Below are positions 8,161 through 16,883 of a DNA stretch of 64,000 nucleotides, piece by piece. Where the stretch lies: the NCBI GenBank assembly GCA_041686855.1, contig JAWLDA010000007.1, positions 62,001-126,000 on the forward strand, given 5' to 3'. Made by a program: the position numbers and the translations under genes. The first letter of the stretch is position 1. Every line of letters begins with the position of its first letter. A model generated the notes under the pieces. It searched no databases. It saw nothing but the letters and a program-made list of their open reading frames with translations, and was not told the origin of the DNA. Origin of the DNA: JAWLDA01 sp041686855 (GTDB taxonomy: Bacteria > Bacillota > Limnochordia > DTU080 > RSA5).

Positions 8161-9985
8161 TCCACATACTGATAGATCCCCCGGTCAAGTGTGGCCGTGT
8201 TGCCGCTTTGGTGTGGAGTCATTGCTCGCAGGCGTGGAATCGCCACTCAGCAGAATGGCAACAACCGCCGCCTGACAGCCACAGCGACACTCAACGCAAG
8301 CATAAGGAGAATCGGCACCTCCTCTAGCTGGCCTTTAATTTCGTCACCATTTGGGGCCGTTTGGTCCGCGTCTGGCCCCTGGTACTCTCCTCGCACATAT
8401 TTGCCATATACTGGCAGACCCCAGGCCAAAAGTGGCCTCGTTGCCGCTCTGGTGGGGAGTCATTGCTCCCAGGCGTGGAATCGCTACTCAGCAGAATGGC
8501 AACAAACGCCGCCTGACAGCCACAGCGACACTCCACGCAATCATGCAGAAATCGGCACCTCCTCTAGCTGGCCTTTAATTTCGGCACCAGTTGGCGCCGT
8601 TTGGTCCGCGTCTCGCTCCTGGAGGTCTCATACCATCAATTTGCCACAAATTGGTAAAAACGGACCAAAAGTGGCCTCGTTGCTGCTCTGGTGTGGAATC
8701 ATTGCACGCAGGCGTGGAATCGCTACTCAGCAGAATGGCAACAACCGCCGCCTGACAGCCACAGCGACACTCCACGCAATCATGCAGAAATCGGCACCTC
8801 CTCTAGCTGGCCTTTAATCATCGTTCCGTTTGGTCCCGTTTAGCCCCGCCTCGCCCCTCGTACTCCCCTTGGACCAGATTTTCCACATACTGGTATAACC
8901 ACGTCCAAAAGTAGCTCTGTTGCCATCCTCGTGTGGAACCATTACACACAGCCGTGGAATCGCTACTCAGCAGAATGGCAACAGCCGCCGATCGCCGTCC
9001 GCTGCAACGCTCCACGCAATCATGTAGAAATTAGTAACCCCTCTAGCTGGCCTTTAAGCATCGTTCCGTTTGGTGCCGCCTGGCCCCGACTCGCCCCTGG
9101 AAATCTCTCCTCACCGATTTGCAACATAACGGTAAGATCTCAGCCGTAAGTGGCCTTGTTGCCATTCTCGTGTGGAATCATTGCTCGCAGCCGTGGAATC
9201 GCTACTCAGCAGAATGGCAACAACCGCCGCATGTCAGTTGCGGCGACTCTCAACGCAATCATGCAGAGAAACGGCAATCCCTCTAGCTGGCCTTTAATTT
9301 CGGCACCATTTGGCTCCGTTTGGTCCGCGTCTCGCTCCTGGAGGTCTCATACCACCAATTTGCCACAAACTGGAAAGGACCGAGCCAAAAGTGGCCTTGT
9401 TGCCGCTCTGGTGTGGAATCATTGCTCGTAGGCGTGGAACCGCCACTCATTAGAATGGCAACAACCACCGATCGACGCCCTCCGCAACGCTCGATGCAAT
9501 CATGAGGAGAATCGGCACCTCCTCTAGCTGGCCTTTAATCATCGTTCCGTTTGGTCCCGTTTAGCCCCGCCTCGCCCCTCGTACTCCCCTTGCACCGGAT
9601 TTTCCACATACTGGTATAACCACGGCCAAAAGTAGCTCTGTTGCCATCCTCGTGTGGAATCATTACACACAGGCGTGGAATCGCCACTCATTAGAATGGC
9701 AACAACCGCCGCTTGACAGTTGCGGCGACTCTCAACGCAATCATGCAGAGAAACGGCAATCCTTCTAGCTGGCCTTTAATTTCGGCACCATTTGGCGCCG
9801 TTTGGTCCTCGTCTCGCCCCTGGAGGTCTCATACCACCAATTTGCCATACACTGGTAAAAGAGGACCAAAAGTGGCCTCGTTGCTGCTCTGGTGTGGAAT
9901 CATTGCACGCAGGCGTGGAATCGCTACTCAGCAGAATGCCAACAAACGCCGACTTTCCCTTGGGATGGCGCACGACACAATCATG
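8161..9985. repeat. tandem array of eight ~240-bp units
   Basis: The landmark GTGTGGAATCATT recurs at about 8211, 8452, 8691, 8931, 9170, 9411, 9652 and 9892, a spacing of 239-241 bases. CTAGCTGGCCTTTAA recurs seven times with the same period. Each unit contains an imperfect palindrome whose arms are GTTGCCGCTCTGGTGTGG and CTCAGCAGAATGGCAAC. Units fall into types that alternate as a mosaic: after the CTTTAA landmark, units starting near 8571, 9290 and 9772 share one segment and those near 8810 and 9531 another, which suggests recombination or gene conversion within the array. The last unit diverges from about 9950. No long frame persists through the units, so the array is not a repeat protein. 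Confidence 0.85.
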
Positions 9986-10089
9986 AGGGGCAGCAGCCAC
10001 CGCCTGACCTTCGCGACGTTCGCCGGGATCACTAGGAGTCACACCAACGTCTCCAGAGAAGCCAACTTTGCTGAGGATTTGCAACGCTA

Positions 10090-10126
10090 CCAAGCTTCAC
10101 GCAAACACCGATGACGTGAAGCTTGG
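10090..10126. other. perfect 12-bp inverted repeat
   Basis: CCAAGCTTCACG at 10090-10101 and CGTGAAGCTTGG at 10115-10126 are exact complements around a 13-base loop. It lies between the 240-bp array and the 12-bp repeats, downstream of the minus-strand binding-protein gene. There is no T-run, so a terminator role is unsure. Confidence 0.7.
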
Positions 10127-10127
10127 C

Positions 10128-10259
10128 ACCATTCACTGAACCGTTCACTGCAGTGTTCACTGCACCGTTCACTGCAGAGTTAACCCAACCATTCACTGCA
10201 CCATTCACTGCACCATTCACCGAACCGTTCGCCACAGAGTTCACCGCACCGTTCCCTGC
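10128..10259. repeat. eleven tandem copies of a 12-bp minisatellite
   Basis: Eleven units resembling ACCGTTCACTGC follow each other without gaps. Because 12 is a multiple of three, the minus strand shows a misleading open frame of VNGA/VNGS repeats. There is no ribosome binding site and I regard it as non-coding. Confidence 0.8.
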
Positions 10260-10301
10260 AACGTAATCAGGCCAGCAAGCTACTCTCCACACCTCAGCAC
10301 G

Positions 10302-11582
10302 CTACTCTCCACGTTCCGCCAACATGGCGTTTACCAGGTCATGGAGCTGTTCGAGCGCCTCCTCGGGTGATCGTTCACCCCGCCAGACGGTGTTCATCGT
10401 CGACGTGATGGTGCTGCGGATATCCGAGGGCACTACATACGCCGCAAATCCGTCCGGGTCAAAGGCGGTATCGATAAATGCCATCCAGTTCGCGGGCAGC
10501 GTGAGTGGCACCTGGTCGTATTGGAGCATGGCCTGCCGCATCGACGGCACTCTCCCGGTCGTGGCGGCAAACCGCACCTGATTTTCGACATTCCCGACCA
10601 GGAAGTGCACCCAACGCCACGCAGCGTCCTTATTGCCGCTCTCTTTTAGAATTTGAAAGCCATCGGGACTCACCTGTGCCGAGCGGTTCACCGGCCCCCG
10701 AGGTTGGCGGGCGATATCCCATTCAAAGGAAATATCCTGCAGAAAGGTGCCGATGATTCCGGGGCCGTCGACGGTGGTCATCGCCACATTGCCGTTCCCC
10801 GACCGGAAGAGGTACGCGCTCCCCGACGGAGCCACCACCTGATCGTCCACACTGAGCCCTGCCAAGAAGCGAGCGGTCTCGAGTATCTCAGACGAGTTAA
10901 GCCGGCTCTCCGTCGGCAAGATGAGCCGGTCGAAAAGTTGCCCGCCCGCCTGGTGTACCCACTGCTCCCACCGGGACGTGAGTCGTTCGACGCCCCATTG
11001 ATCGGAGTTGGCGTCGCCGTCTTTATCGACGGTCAAAAGCCTCGAGCTCTCCCGAAACGTCTCCCACGTCCAATCCTCACCGAGGTCAATCGGGTTCACG
11101 AGACCGGCGTTTTGGAACAAGTCTCCGTTAAAAAACGTCACAACCGGATAGACGCTTACCGGAAAACTCCACAGGGTCCCACGCGGGGACGTCACACCGT
11201 CAACGGCAATCGTCGGGAACTGTGTGAGATCGAGCCCCGAGCGCTCTGCATATGGGCGGAGGTCTTCAAAGAGCTCCGATTCGATCAGACTTGCCCCTGC
11301 GACCGGTGAGAAATCCGTAACGTCGGGGATGACACCACCGGCACGCATCACGAGAACCTGTTCGGCGTAATTCCCCGTCGACTGTCGAACCTCGACAGAG
11401 ATACCCGTTTGCTCCTTGAACTCTTCTGCCATGGCCTTGAGATGGTTTAACCACGACTCGCTGTGACTCGCATTAGTTAGGTGGGTCACACTCTGGGCCG
11501 ACACCGAGAAGCTCACGAGCAACCCAACAATAAGCAAGACGAGATTCGTTTCAAGCAGACGCCGTATGCCCAAGCGTAGCAA
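10302..11582 (-). CDS. periplasmic solute-binding protein, ABC sugar type
   Basis: 426 residues. A type I signal peptide (hydrophobic residues 15-30, cleavage after SVSA) is followed by the family 1 solute-binding fold. Cleavage before Gln, with no lipobox Cys, predicts a soluble periplasmic protein. It is close to the next gene upstream: both start their mature part with TH.T.ASHSESW and share GD.WTWE, a DKDGD calcium-loop-like segment before WGV, and the DGPGIIGT motif. The TTG start follows AGGAGG at eight bases. It should bind an oligosaccharide or related solute for an ABC importer, but no permease or ATPase gene is near. Confidence 0.85.
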   Translation of the reverse strand: MLRLGIRRLLETNLVLLIVGLLVSFSVSAQSVTHLTNASHSESWLNHLKAMAEEFKEQTGISVEVRQSTGNYAEQVLVMRAGGVIPDVTDFSPVAGASLIESELFEDLRPYAERSGLDLTQFPTIAVDGVTSPRGTLWSFPVSVYPVVTFFNGDLFQNAGLVNPIDLGEDWTWETFRESSRLLTVDKDGDANSDQWGVERLTSRWEQWVHQAGGQLFDRLILPTESRLNSSEILETARFLAGLSVDDQVVAPSGSAYLFRSGNGNVAMTTVDGPGIIGTFLQDISFEWDIARQPRGPVNRSAQVSPDGFQILKESGNKDAAWRWVHFLVGNVENQVRFAATTGRVPSMRQAMLQYDQVPLTLPANWMAFIDTAFDPDGFAAYVVPSDIRSTITSTMNTVWRGERSPEEALEQLHDLVNAMLAERGE

Positions 11583-11724
11583 GCCGATGACCTCCTGAAG
11601 TTAGGGTTTTTGCGATAGGTTATGGTGAATTCGAGGTGAATCTGAACGCAATCGGACGGAATCGAAGTGTATCCAGAATGAATTGATTTCGGGATGGATT
11701 GGCGATGAATCCATCCACGCTAAA

Positions 11725-11753
11725 GACGGAGGAGGGTCGTTCCCTCCCCCGTC
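11725..11753 (-). terminator. hairpin after the 11762-13033 gene
   Basis: GACGGAGGAGGG and CCCTCCCCCGTC form a 12-bp stem with one mismatch around a five-base loop, starting nine bases beyond the TAG of the minus-strand gene. The minus strand continues TTTAGC, a weak U-tract. A second exact hairpin, GGATGGATT with AATCCATCC, follows at 11692-11716. Confidence 0.6.
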
Positions 11754-11761
11754 ACGCCTAT

Positions 11762-13033
11762 CTATTTCGTCAGCAGAGCCGTGATCTGCCGATGCGCTTC
11801 GTCAAGGGCGGTGCGGGTGGGCACGTCGCCAGTCCACACTCTCCCTAGCTGAGAGTTGAGCACGTCGTAGATTTGGTTGTCGGTCGCCATGGCTTCTTTG
11901 AGGAAGATGTTATCCGGGTGCAAGGATTGCTCAAAGAACAGTTCCCAATGTGCCGGAAGGTTCGCCACGTAGCTGTCCCACGCGCGGGCGACGCTGGCTA
12001 GAATCGGAAGCCGTCCCGTGTGGCGGGCCATGGTCGCTAGAGCCTCTTCCCTGGCGCCAATGAAGCGCACCCACTCCCACGCGGCTTGCTGATTCTTGGT
12101 GGCCGCACTGATTTGAAAGCCGTTCAGGGAGATGTTGGTCGCATTGTTGGCGGGCCCGTGGGGTTGCAGCGACACATCCCATTCGAACGAGACATCCGCC
12201 AAACGCGTCCCGATGATGCCCGGGCCATCGACCACGGTGATCGCGGAGCCGTTATTGTACCAGTAACTATCCGAGGGCGTCCCCGGAGGCTGACTGACGC
12301 CGTCTTCCACGATGAGCTGCCGAATGAATTCGATCCCCTCGATCAGGGGCTCGCTGGTCAAACGACTTTCGGTTGGGAACATGTCACGATCAAAGTAGCT
12401 CCCTCCCGCTTGGAGCACCTGAATGTACGGCCGGGCGCGCATGCGGTCGAGCCCCCACACTTCGTTGGCTCCGTCGCCATTCTCGTCACGGGTCAGCTTT
12501 TGGCCGTACTCCCGCATCGCCTCCCATGTCCAGGCGTCGCCCAGCTCGACAGGTGGCGTCAATCCGGCGGCGCTCAGCATATCGAGGTTATACCAGGTGA
12601 CGATCGAGTAGATCTCGACCGGCAGGAGGTAAAGCAGACCGTCGGGAGTCGTCAGCGCGTCAATCACATTGGGCGGGTAGTTGTCCAAGGAGAATTCGTC
12701 GTCGCGCTCCATGAGAGGACGCAGATCCAAAAACATGCCCTGCGCCAATAGCGGTGCGGCGTGTGACGTCGTCATGTCGAGTACGTCGGGCGCCTGTCCT
12801 CCGGCGAGCATCACCGTGTATTTCTCATCGGGGCGAGATTCCACGAGGATCTCGACATCGTAATTGGGATGAAGCGCCTCAAACTCACGCTCCAGCTCGT
12901 ACAGGTAATTGTGCCACGACTCACTGTGCGAGGCGTAGGTCATGTGTGTAATTGTCGCCTGTTGCGCGCCAGCGATTGAGGAGATTGAAAGAGACAGGAT
13001 CGCGATAATGACAAGTACTCCGCGTGCATTCAC
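11762..13033 (-). CDS. periplasmic solute-binding protein, ABC sugar type
   Basis: 423 residues from the GTG at 13033, chosen because GGGAGG lies nine bases upstream and a signal peptide follows directly (LVIIAILSLSISSIAGA, cleaved before QQ). A longer frame to 13225 lacks both. It is a paralogue of 10302-11582, sharing ASHSESW, GDAWTWE, DENGDG before WGLD, and VVDGPGIIGT. The two lie in tandem on the minus strand about 180 bases apart, separated by hairpins. Role: capture of a carbohydrate in the periplasm. No transporter partner is present in the window. Confidence 0.85.
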   Translation of the reverse strand: MNARGVLVIIAILSLSISSIAGAQQATITHMTYASHSESWHNYLYELEREFEALHPNYDVEILVESRPDEKYTVMLAGGQAPDVLDMTTSHAAPLLAQGMFLDLRPLMERDDEFSLDNYPPNVIDALTTPDGLLYLLPVEIYSIVTWYNLDMLSAAGLTPPVELGDAWTWEAMREYGQKLTRDENGDGANEVWGLDRMRARPYIQVLQAGGSYFDRDMFPTESRLTSEPLIEGIEFIRQLIVEDGVSQPPGTPSDSYWYNNGSAITVVDGPGIIGTRLADVSFEWDVSLQPHGPANNATNISLNGFQISAATKNQQAAWEWVRFIGAREEALATMARHTGRLPILASVARAWDSYVANLPAHWELFFEQSLHPDNIFLKEAMATDNQIYDVLNSQLGRVWTGDVPTRTALDEAHRQITALLTK

Positions 13034-13370
13034 TTTACAAAACCTCCCAGTTGCTTTTGGGTCCGGGATTCTTGTATTAATCAGAAACTCCTTTGAATTC
13101 GGCGATTGTTGCTGTCTACGAAAAAACGGAAGGCCCCGCGAGAAATCGAGGCGATTTCCCAGGAGGCTGCTCGCATCGTTTCTTGCCGTGGCCGCCGGTC
13201 GTTCGGATGGAATCCTCCGACTCATGGTGACTCGCAGTGATCAGGTGCGACTATCAGCGACTTGTCGCCACTAGCGGGCCTCTCGTTGCTCCTGAAGCTT
13301 CCAAACAAAGGAATTCTCAACAAAAGACTCAAGGTATCACTTAGAAGACCAAAGAAAGGCGGAGACGAGC
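13034..13370. other. intergenic region between divergent binding-protein genes
   Basis: This 337-base stretch should hold the promoters of both 11762-13033 (minus) and 13371-14588 (plus). I see no confident -35/-10 pair, operator palindrome or small gene in it. Confidence 0.4.
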
Positions 13371-14588
13371 ATGGTGCGACGAGCCTGCATTGGGTGGATA
13401 GTTGGGATGTTACTCGGTCTCTTGTGCGTTACGTCGGCGGCCTCTGCTCTGAGTGTGTACACCAACCTTCGACCGGGCCACGCCCGTGAGTTCGAGGCAT
13501 TCTTGGCTACGCACGTCCCCGATGTCTCGGTCTCAGTCGAGTATCAACGACCAACGCCTGACGACGTCGTCAGCGCCGAACACGACCTCACTCTTCTCTC
13601 ACTTAGCGTGAGTTACCTCGCCAACCAGGGGGCCTTGGCTCCGCTTGACGTGTATTTAGCGCGGAATGGCTTGAGCGAAGAGGACGTCAAAGGCGCCTTG
13701 GCGTCAATCTCCACGAGCGGACGAGTGTACCATCTCCCCGTGCTTGTCGACCCTTGGGTTGTTATGTACAATCGGGCGCTCTTTGACCAAAAGGGTATTT
13801 CATACCCTGAGAACGAGTGGACGTGGACAGACTTCGCCCGGAAGAGCGCCGCGCTCACCGAACGGTCGGGTAGCCTCACTCGAGTATGGGGCGCCATGTC
13901 TGGGTATAACGGGACGGCAGGCCTCTTGCTCGACATGAGTCATCAAACGGGCCGCTCCGTGCTTGACGTAGGCGACGAGCGCCTCGAGACGTTCTTCGAA
14001 CTTTGGACCGACATGGTGATCCGAGAACGCTCCGTGTACGACAATCGACTCGGGCGGGGGCACTCGCTAGTACAGCACTTTCGCAGCAGCGGGGCGGCCA
14101 TGCAGATTACGACGCTGCTGACTGCGTTCAACTGGGCGGACCAGGATCGCATCGCCCCATCCATTCCGTGGGACGTCGCTCCCCTTCCCAGTTCACCCGG
14201 GACCGTCGCCCACACTCCCGTGGGAACGGTGTACGCCGTCGGTGTAGGAGCCGCTTCACAGCACACCCTTGAAGCGTGGGATGTCGCCAAGTTTATCGCT
14301 GGGCCGGAGGCGGCCGAGTTCTTCGTATCCTTGGGGTACGTGCCCGCGTCTTTGACTGAGGCGCTCATTGCGGACTGGACCGAGACTTCGGCCACCCGAT
14401 TCTCCATCAGTCCCGAGGGATTGAGCGAAGCGCTCAATCGGCCCTTGTTTAAAAGTGAGAGGCCCGAGTACGGGATCGTTGTCGCGCTGCGCGACATGAC
14501 CCCTCAACTTGAGGCAGGAGGAATCTCGCAGCAGGACGCGCTCGGCGCCATTCAGGAGCTGCGCCAGCGGCTGCTACACGGGGAGTAG
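13371..14588 (+). CDS. periplasmic solute-binding protein, ABC type
   Basis: 405 residues with an N-terminal signal peptide (WIVGMLLGLLCVTSAASA, cleaved before LS). The mature part starts SVYTNLRPGHAREFEAF, like iron/polyamine or sugar binding proteins, and later has VDPWVVMYNRALFD and NEWTWTDFARK typical of family 1 sugar-binding proteins. It lacks the DxDxDG loop of its neighbours and is a distant relative. AAAGGCGGAG precedes the ATG. It is transcribed divergently from the 11762/10302 pair. Ligand unknown. Confidence 0.8.
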   Translation: MVRRACIGWIVGMLLGLLCVTSAASALSVYTNLRPGHAREFEAFLATHVPDVSVSVEYQRPTPDDVVSAEHDLTLLSLSVSYLANQGALAPLDVYLARNGLSEEDVKGALASISTSGRVYHLPVLVDPWVVMYNRALFDQKGISYPENEWTWTDFARKSAALTERSGSLTRVWGAMSGYNGTAGLLLDMSHQTGRSVLDVGDERLETFFELWTDMVIRERSVYDNRLGRGHSLVQHFRSSGAAMQITTLLTAFNWADQDRIAPSIPWDVAPLPSSPGTVAHTPVGTVYAVGVGAASQHTLEAWDVAKFIAGPEAAEFFVSLGYVPASLTEALIADWTETSATRFSISPEGLSEALNRPLFKSERPEYGIVVALRDMTPQLEAGGISQQDALGAIQELRQRLLHGE

Positions 14589-14959
14589 TGCGAATCAATT
14601 CATGGCGGTAACCCTGGAAGTAACGCGTGAACGGACGGTACACACGAAGCAATACAGAAGGTTAGAACGGAAAAGCACCACAGGACGCGCCACACGTTAA
14701 CCAGCCAGATAGAAGGACGGTCGCTCTCGGGGAAAAAGAGAACCGTGGGACTACGTTTCCACTCACCGGATTTTGCTTGATGAGCTTCTGTGATCCGTCC
14801 CACGGTAGTCCTATGTTGCCCAGGGTTTCGCCGAATATACACGGCGAGACACATTCTCAACAAAGAAAACGACACCTCCACGGGAGACGCTATTTGATGG
14901 GGACGAAGCTCCCGTAGGGTGCCGTTCTCATAGGTTGTCTCTTGACGCTAACGGATCAG
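14589..14959. other. intergenic region with overlapping inverted repeats
   Basis: ACCGTGGGAC (14742-14751) pairs with GTCCCACGGT (14797-14806), and the overlapping GGACTAC (14748-14754) pairs with GTAGTCC (14805-14811). The two stems share bases and cannot form fully together. No gene is convincing. A minus-strand frame with a hydrophobic end covers part of the region but has no supported start. Confidence 0.45.
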
Positions 14960-15094
14960 TCATCCGATGAACTTTACTACGACAAAACCGACTGCGATCC
15001 CGAGGAGGACAACGCCCACCATGATCAGCAGCGGCTGACGGGACCCTTGAATCTCCTTGCGAACACGGCGTTGCGCGACCTTAAGGGTACTCAA
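14960..15094 (-). CDS. small single-pass membrane protein
   Basis: 44 residues read from the TTG at 15094. A basic N-terminal half (KVAQRRVRKEIQGSRQ) is followed by one transmembrane helix of about 19 residues (LLIMVGVVLLGIAVGFVVV) and the short tail KFIG. The hydrophobic run is too regular to be chance in this GC-rich DNA, but the start is uncertain. The frame stays open upstream to about 15140 without an ATG. No family is recognised. By charge it would sit with the N-terminus inside. Confidence 0.45.
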   Translation of the reverse strand: MSTLKVAQRRVRKEIQGSRQPLLIMVGVVLLGIAVGFVVVKFIG

Positions 15095-15255
15095 CCCCGC
15101 CCCCCCTGACGTGCATTCATCTAGGTCTTTCGTCCCCCTCAGAGGAATTTACATGGGAAACTCCGGAATCCTCCTAGGTCAGAATCGTCATGTCCATGTC
15201 AGCCTCACCATAGGAATTAAAGTGGACATATGCTAGGCGAACGAGGTGCGTTAGA

Positions 15256-16461
15256 ATGGCTCAATGCGGAATCGTGATGCGCGTCGGTATCGACGAAGGC
15301 GATATCGTCGGAAATACGCACAAGGCGCTACAAGCAGCCGTCGACTACGTGGGCGCTCTTGGCGGCGGCATAGTAGACATCGGGCCGGGTACGTACGACA
15401 TGCGGGATTCGCTGCATCTGCGTGCCGGCGTCACGGTGCGCGGCGCCGGTGGGGAGACAATTTTGCGCAAATGCGCCGGAGTGACGTCACCCTTGGCCAC
15501 CGACGGCGACTACGGCGAGGAGCAGATCACGGTCGTCGACCCGACCGGGTTCGACGTGGGCTGTGGAGTCTCGGTGGGATTCAATCGGCACGGCAATTTT
15601 CACACCACGGTCGCCACGATCACCGGACAGATCGACGATAATACCTTTTTGATCAATCAGCCGCTCCTTAGTGATTACACCCTTGGCCGGGAGGCGACGG
15701 CGCAGACCACCTTCCCGGTCATCAGCGGGTATCACATCACCGGCGCCGTGGTTGAAGACATTGCCATCGACGGCAACCGGGAGAACAACCCCTATCTGGG
15801 AGGCTGCCGCGGCGGCGGAATTCTCCTCTACCGAGCGCATGGCACCCAAATTCGCCGGGTCATCGTTGACGGGTACCACGGCGACGGCATCAGCTACCAG
15901 CAAAGCGACGATGTGCTCGTCGAGGAGTGCACCGTCACCCGGTGCAGTGAGAAGGGGCTCCACCCTGGCTCAGGCAGCGGTCGGACCATCGTGCGCCGGT
16001 GCCGCGCTGCTGAGAACGACCAAATCGGCCTCTTCCTCTGCTGGCGGGTGCGTCACAGCCGATTTGAGGAGAACACGATTGAGCAGAACGGCCTCACCGG
16101 CATCTCCATCGGTCATAAGGACTCTGACAACCACTTCCGCTACAACACGGTCAAACAAAACGGCCGCTACGGCGTCCTTTTCCGCAATGAACCCAAGGTA
16201 CTCGCCGGCCATCGCAACCGTTTTGAACGGAATCACATCACCGACAACGGGGACGGCGCCGAAGGGTACGGATTTTACATCGACGGCGAGACCGAGGGGA
16301 CCGAAATCGTCGGGAACACCATCGGCAACACAGATCGAAAGAATCCACGTCAACTCTTCGGAATCTACGTCACGTCACGAGCTGGCGACGTGTTTCGTTC
16401 TGACAACACCATGAAGTCGCATAGCCGCATGGACGTCGTGGAGGAAGCGAAGTCGGGTTGA
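15256..16461 (+). CDS. right-handed beta-helix (pectate lyase-like) protein
   Basis: 401 residues. The N-terminal part has the pectate-lyase-superfamily start in which an index variable builds the helix (NTHKALQAAVDYVGALGGG, then GTYDM.DSLHLRAGVTVRGAG). From residue 160 on there are repeated parallel beta-helix coils of about 22 residues rich in N, D and G (IDGNRENN, VDGYHGDGISYQ, IEQNGLTGISIGH, ITDNGDGAEGYGF). No signal peptide is seen, so it is cytoplasmic as annotated. GAGGTG upstream of the ATG supports the start. Relatives lyse or hydrolyse uronic-acid polymers; activity here is inferred from fold only. Confidence 0.8.
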   Translation: MAQCGIVMRVGIDEGDIVGNTHKALQAAVDYVGALGGGIVDIGPGTYDMRDSLHLRAGVTVRGAGGETILRKCAGVTSPLATDGDYGEEQITVVDPTGFDVGCGVSVGFNRHGNFHTTVATITGQIDDNTFLINQPLLSDYTLGREATAQTTFPVISGYHITGAVVEDIAIDGNRENNPYLGGCRGGGILLYRAHGTQIRRVIVDGYHGDGISYQQSDDVLVEECTVTRCSEKGLHPGSGSGRTIVRRCRAAENDQIGLFLCWRVRHSRFEENTIEQNGLTGISIGHKDSDNHFRYNTVKQNGRYGVLFRNEPKVLAGHRNRFERNHITDNGDGAEGYGFYIDGETEGTEIVGNTIGNTDRKNPRQLFGIYVTSRAGDVFRSDNTMKSHSRMDVVEEAKSG

Positions 16462-16550
16462 CTCACCCTCGGCCCCTGAGCTTGATGCCGTCCTGGCAAA
16501 ACGTCACGATCCTCAACTTGCGACACGCCAGACTTCAAATCTGCGACACA

Positions 16551-16883
16551 TCACGACTTCAAGCTAAGGTACGTGAGGACACGCAAGCTCTCCCCTCGCG
16601 GCGTCTCACCAACCAGTCGGAGCCAACCACCAAAGTGCGCCACCCGACAGAATGCGAGTTCACTCGACGGTGTCAGGGTGAACGTACTCCCCTCGTCGAC
16701 CCAGTGCATACCGTCCGGAGAGATCTGGACACGGAGGGTGAACGGTCGGGCATGCGCCGAAGCGTGCAGGACTCGCACAAAGAAAACAGCCTCCGACGCC
16801 CACGCCGCTTCGTACGGTTCGGTGCTGAACGGGCCGCTCCACTCGGTATTCCGTTCCACGACTGCCGTGTAACTTTGCCTCAT
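16551..16883 (-). CDS. small conserved-looking protein, probable beta-sandwich
   Basis: 110 residues. The ATG at 16883 overlaps the TGA of the upstream gene as ATGA, which decides the start over a TTG at 16907. The sequence alternates hydrophobic and polar residues (AVFFVRVLHASAHARPFTLRVQISPDG, broken here as a description of beta strands) and ends RVLTYLSLKS. It resembles discoidin-like or carbohydrate-associated beta domains, but I cannot assign a family. Its strict coupling to 16880-17740 suggests a joint function. Confidence 0.65.
   Translation of the reverse strand: MRQSYTAVVERNTEWSGPFSTEPYEAAWASEAVFFVRVLHASAHARPFTLRVQISPDGMHWVDEGSTFTLTPSSELAFCRVAHFGGWLRLVGETPRGESLRVLTYLSLKS

Noticed and set aside
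8161..9985. CRISPR array
   Set aside because: Units are 240 bases with near-identical content throughout. There are no 25-40 base repeats with unique spacers and no cas genes.
8016..10114. Open frames of 60-208 codons on both strands through the 240-bp array
   Set aside because: The period is about 240, divisible by three, so stops are avoided in step. One-base period changes shift frames between units, and none of these long frames has a ribosome binding site or family match.
10032..10292. Minus-strand frame with VNGA/VNGS repeats
   Set aside because: It is produced by the 12-bp minisatellite; no start signal and no sensible flanking protein.
14600..14881. 93-codon minus-strand frame with a hydrophobic end
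   Set aside because: No ribosome binding site, poor composition in the first half, and it covers the overlapping inverted repeats.
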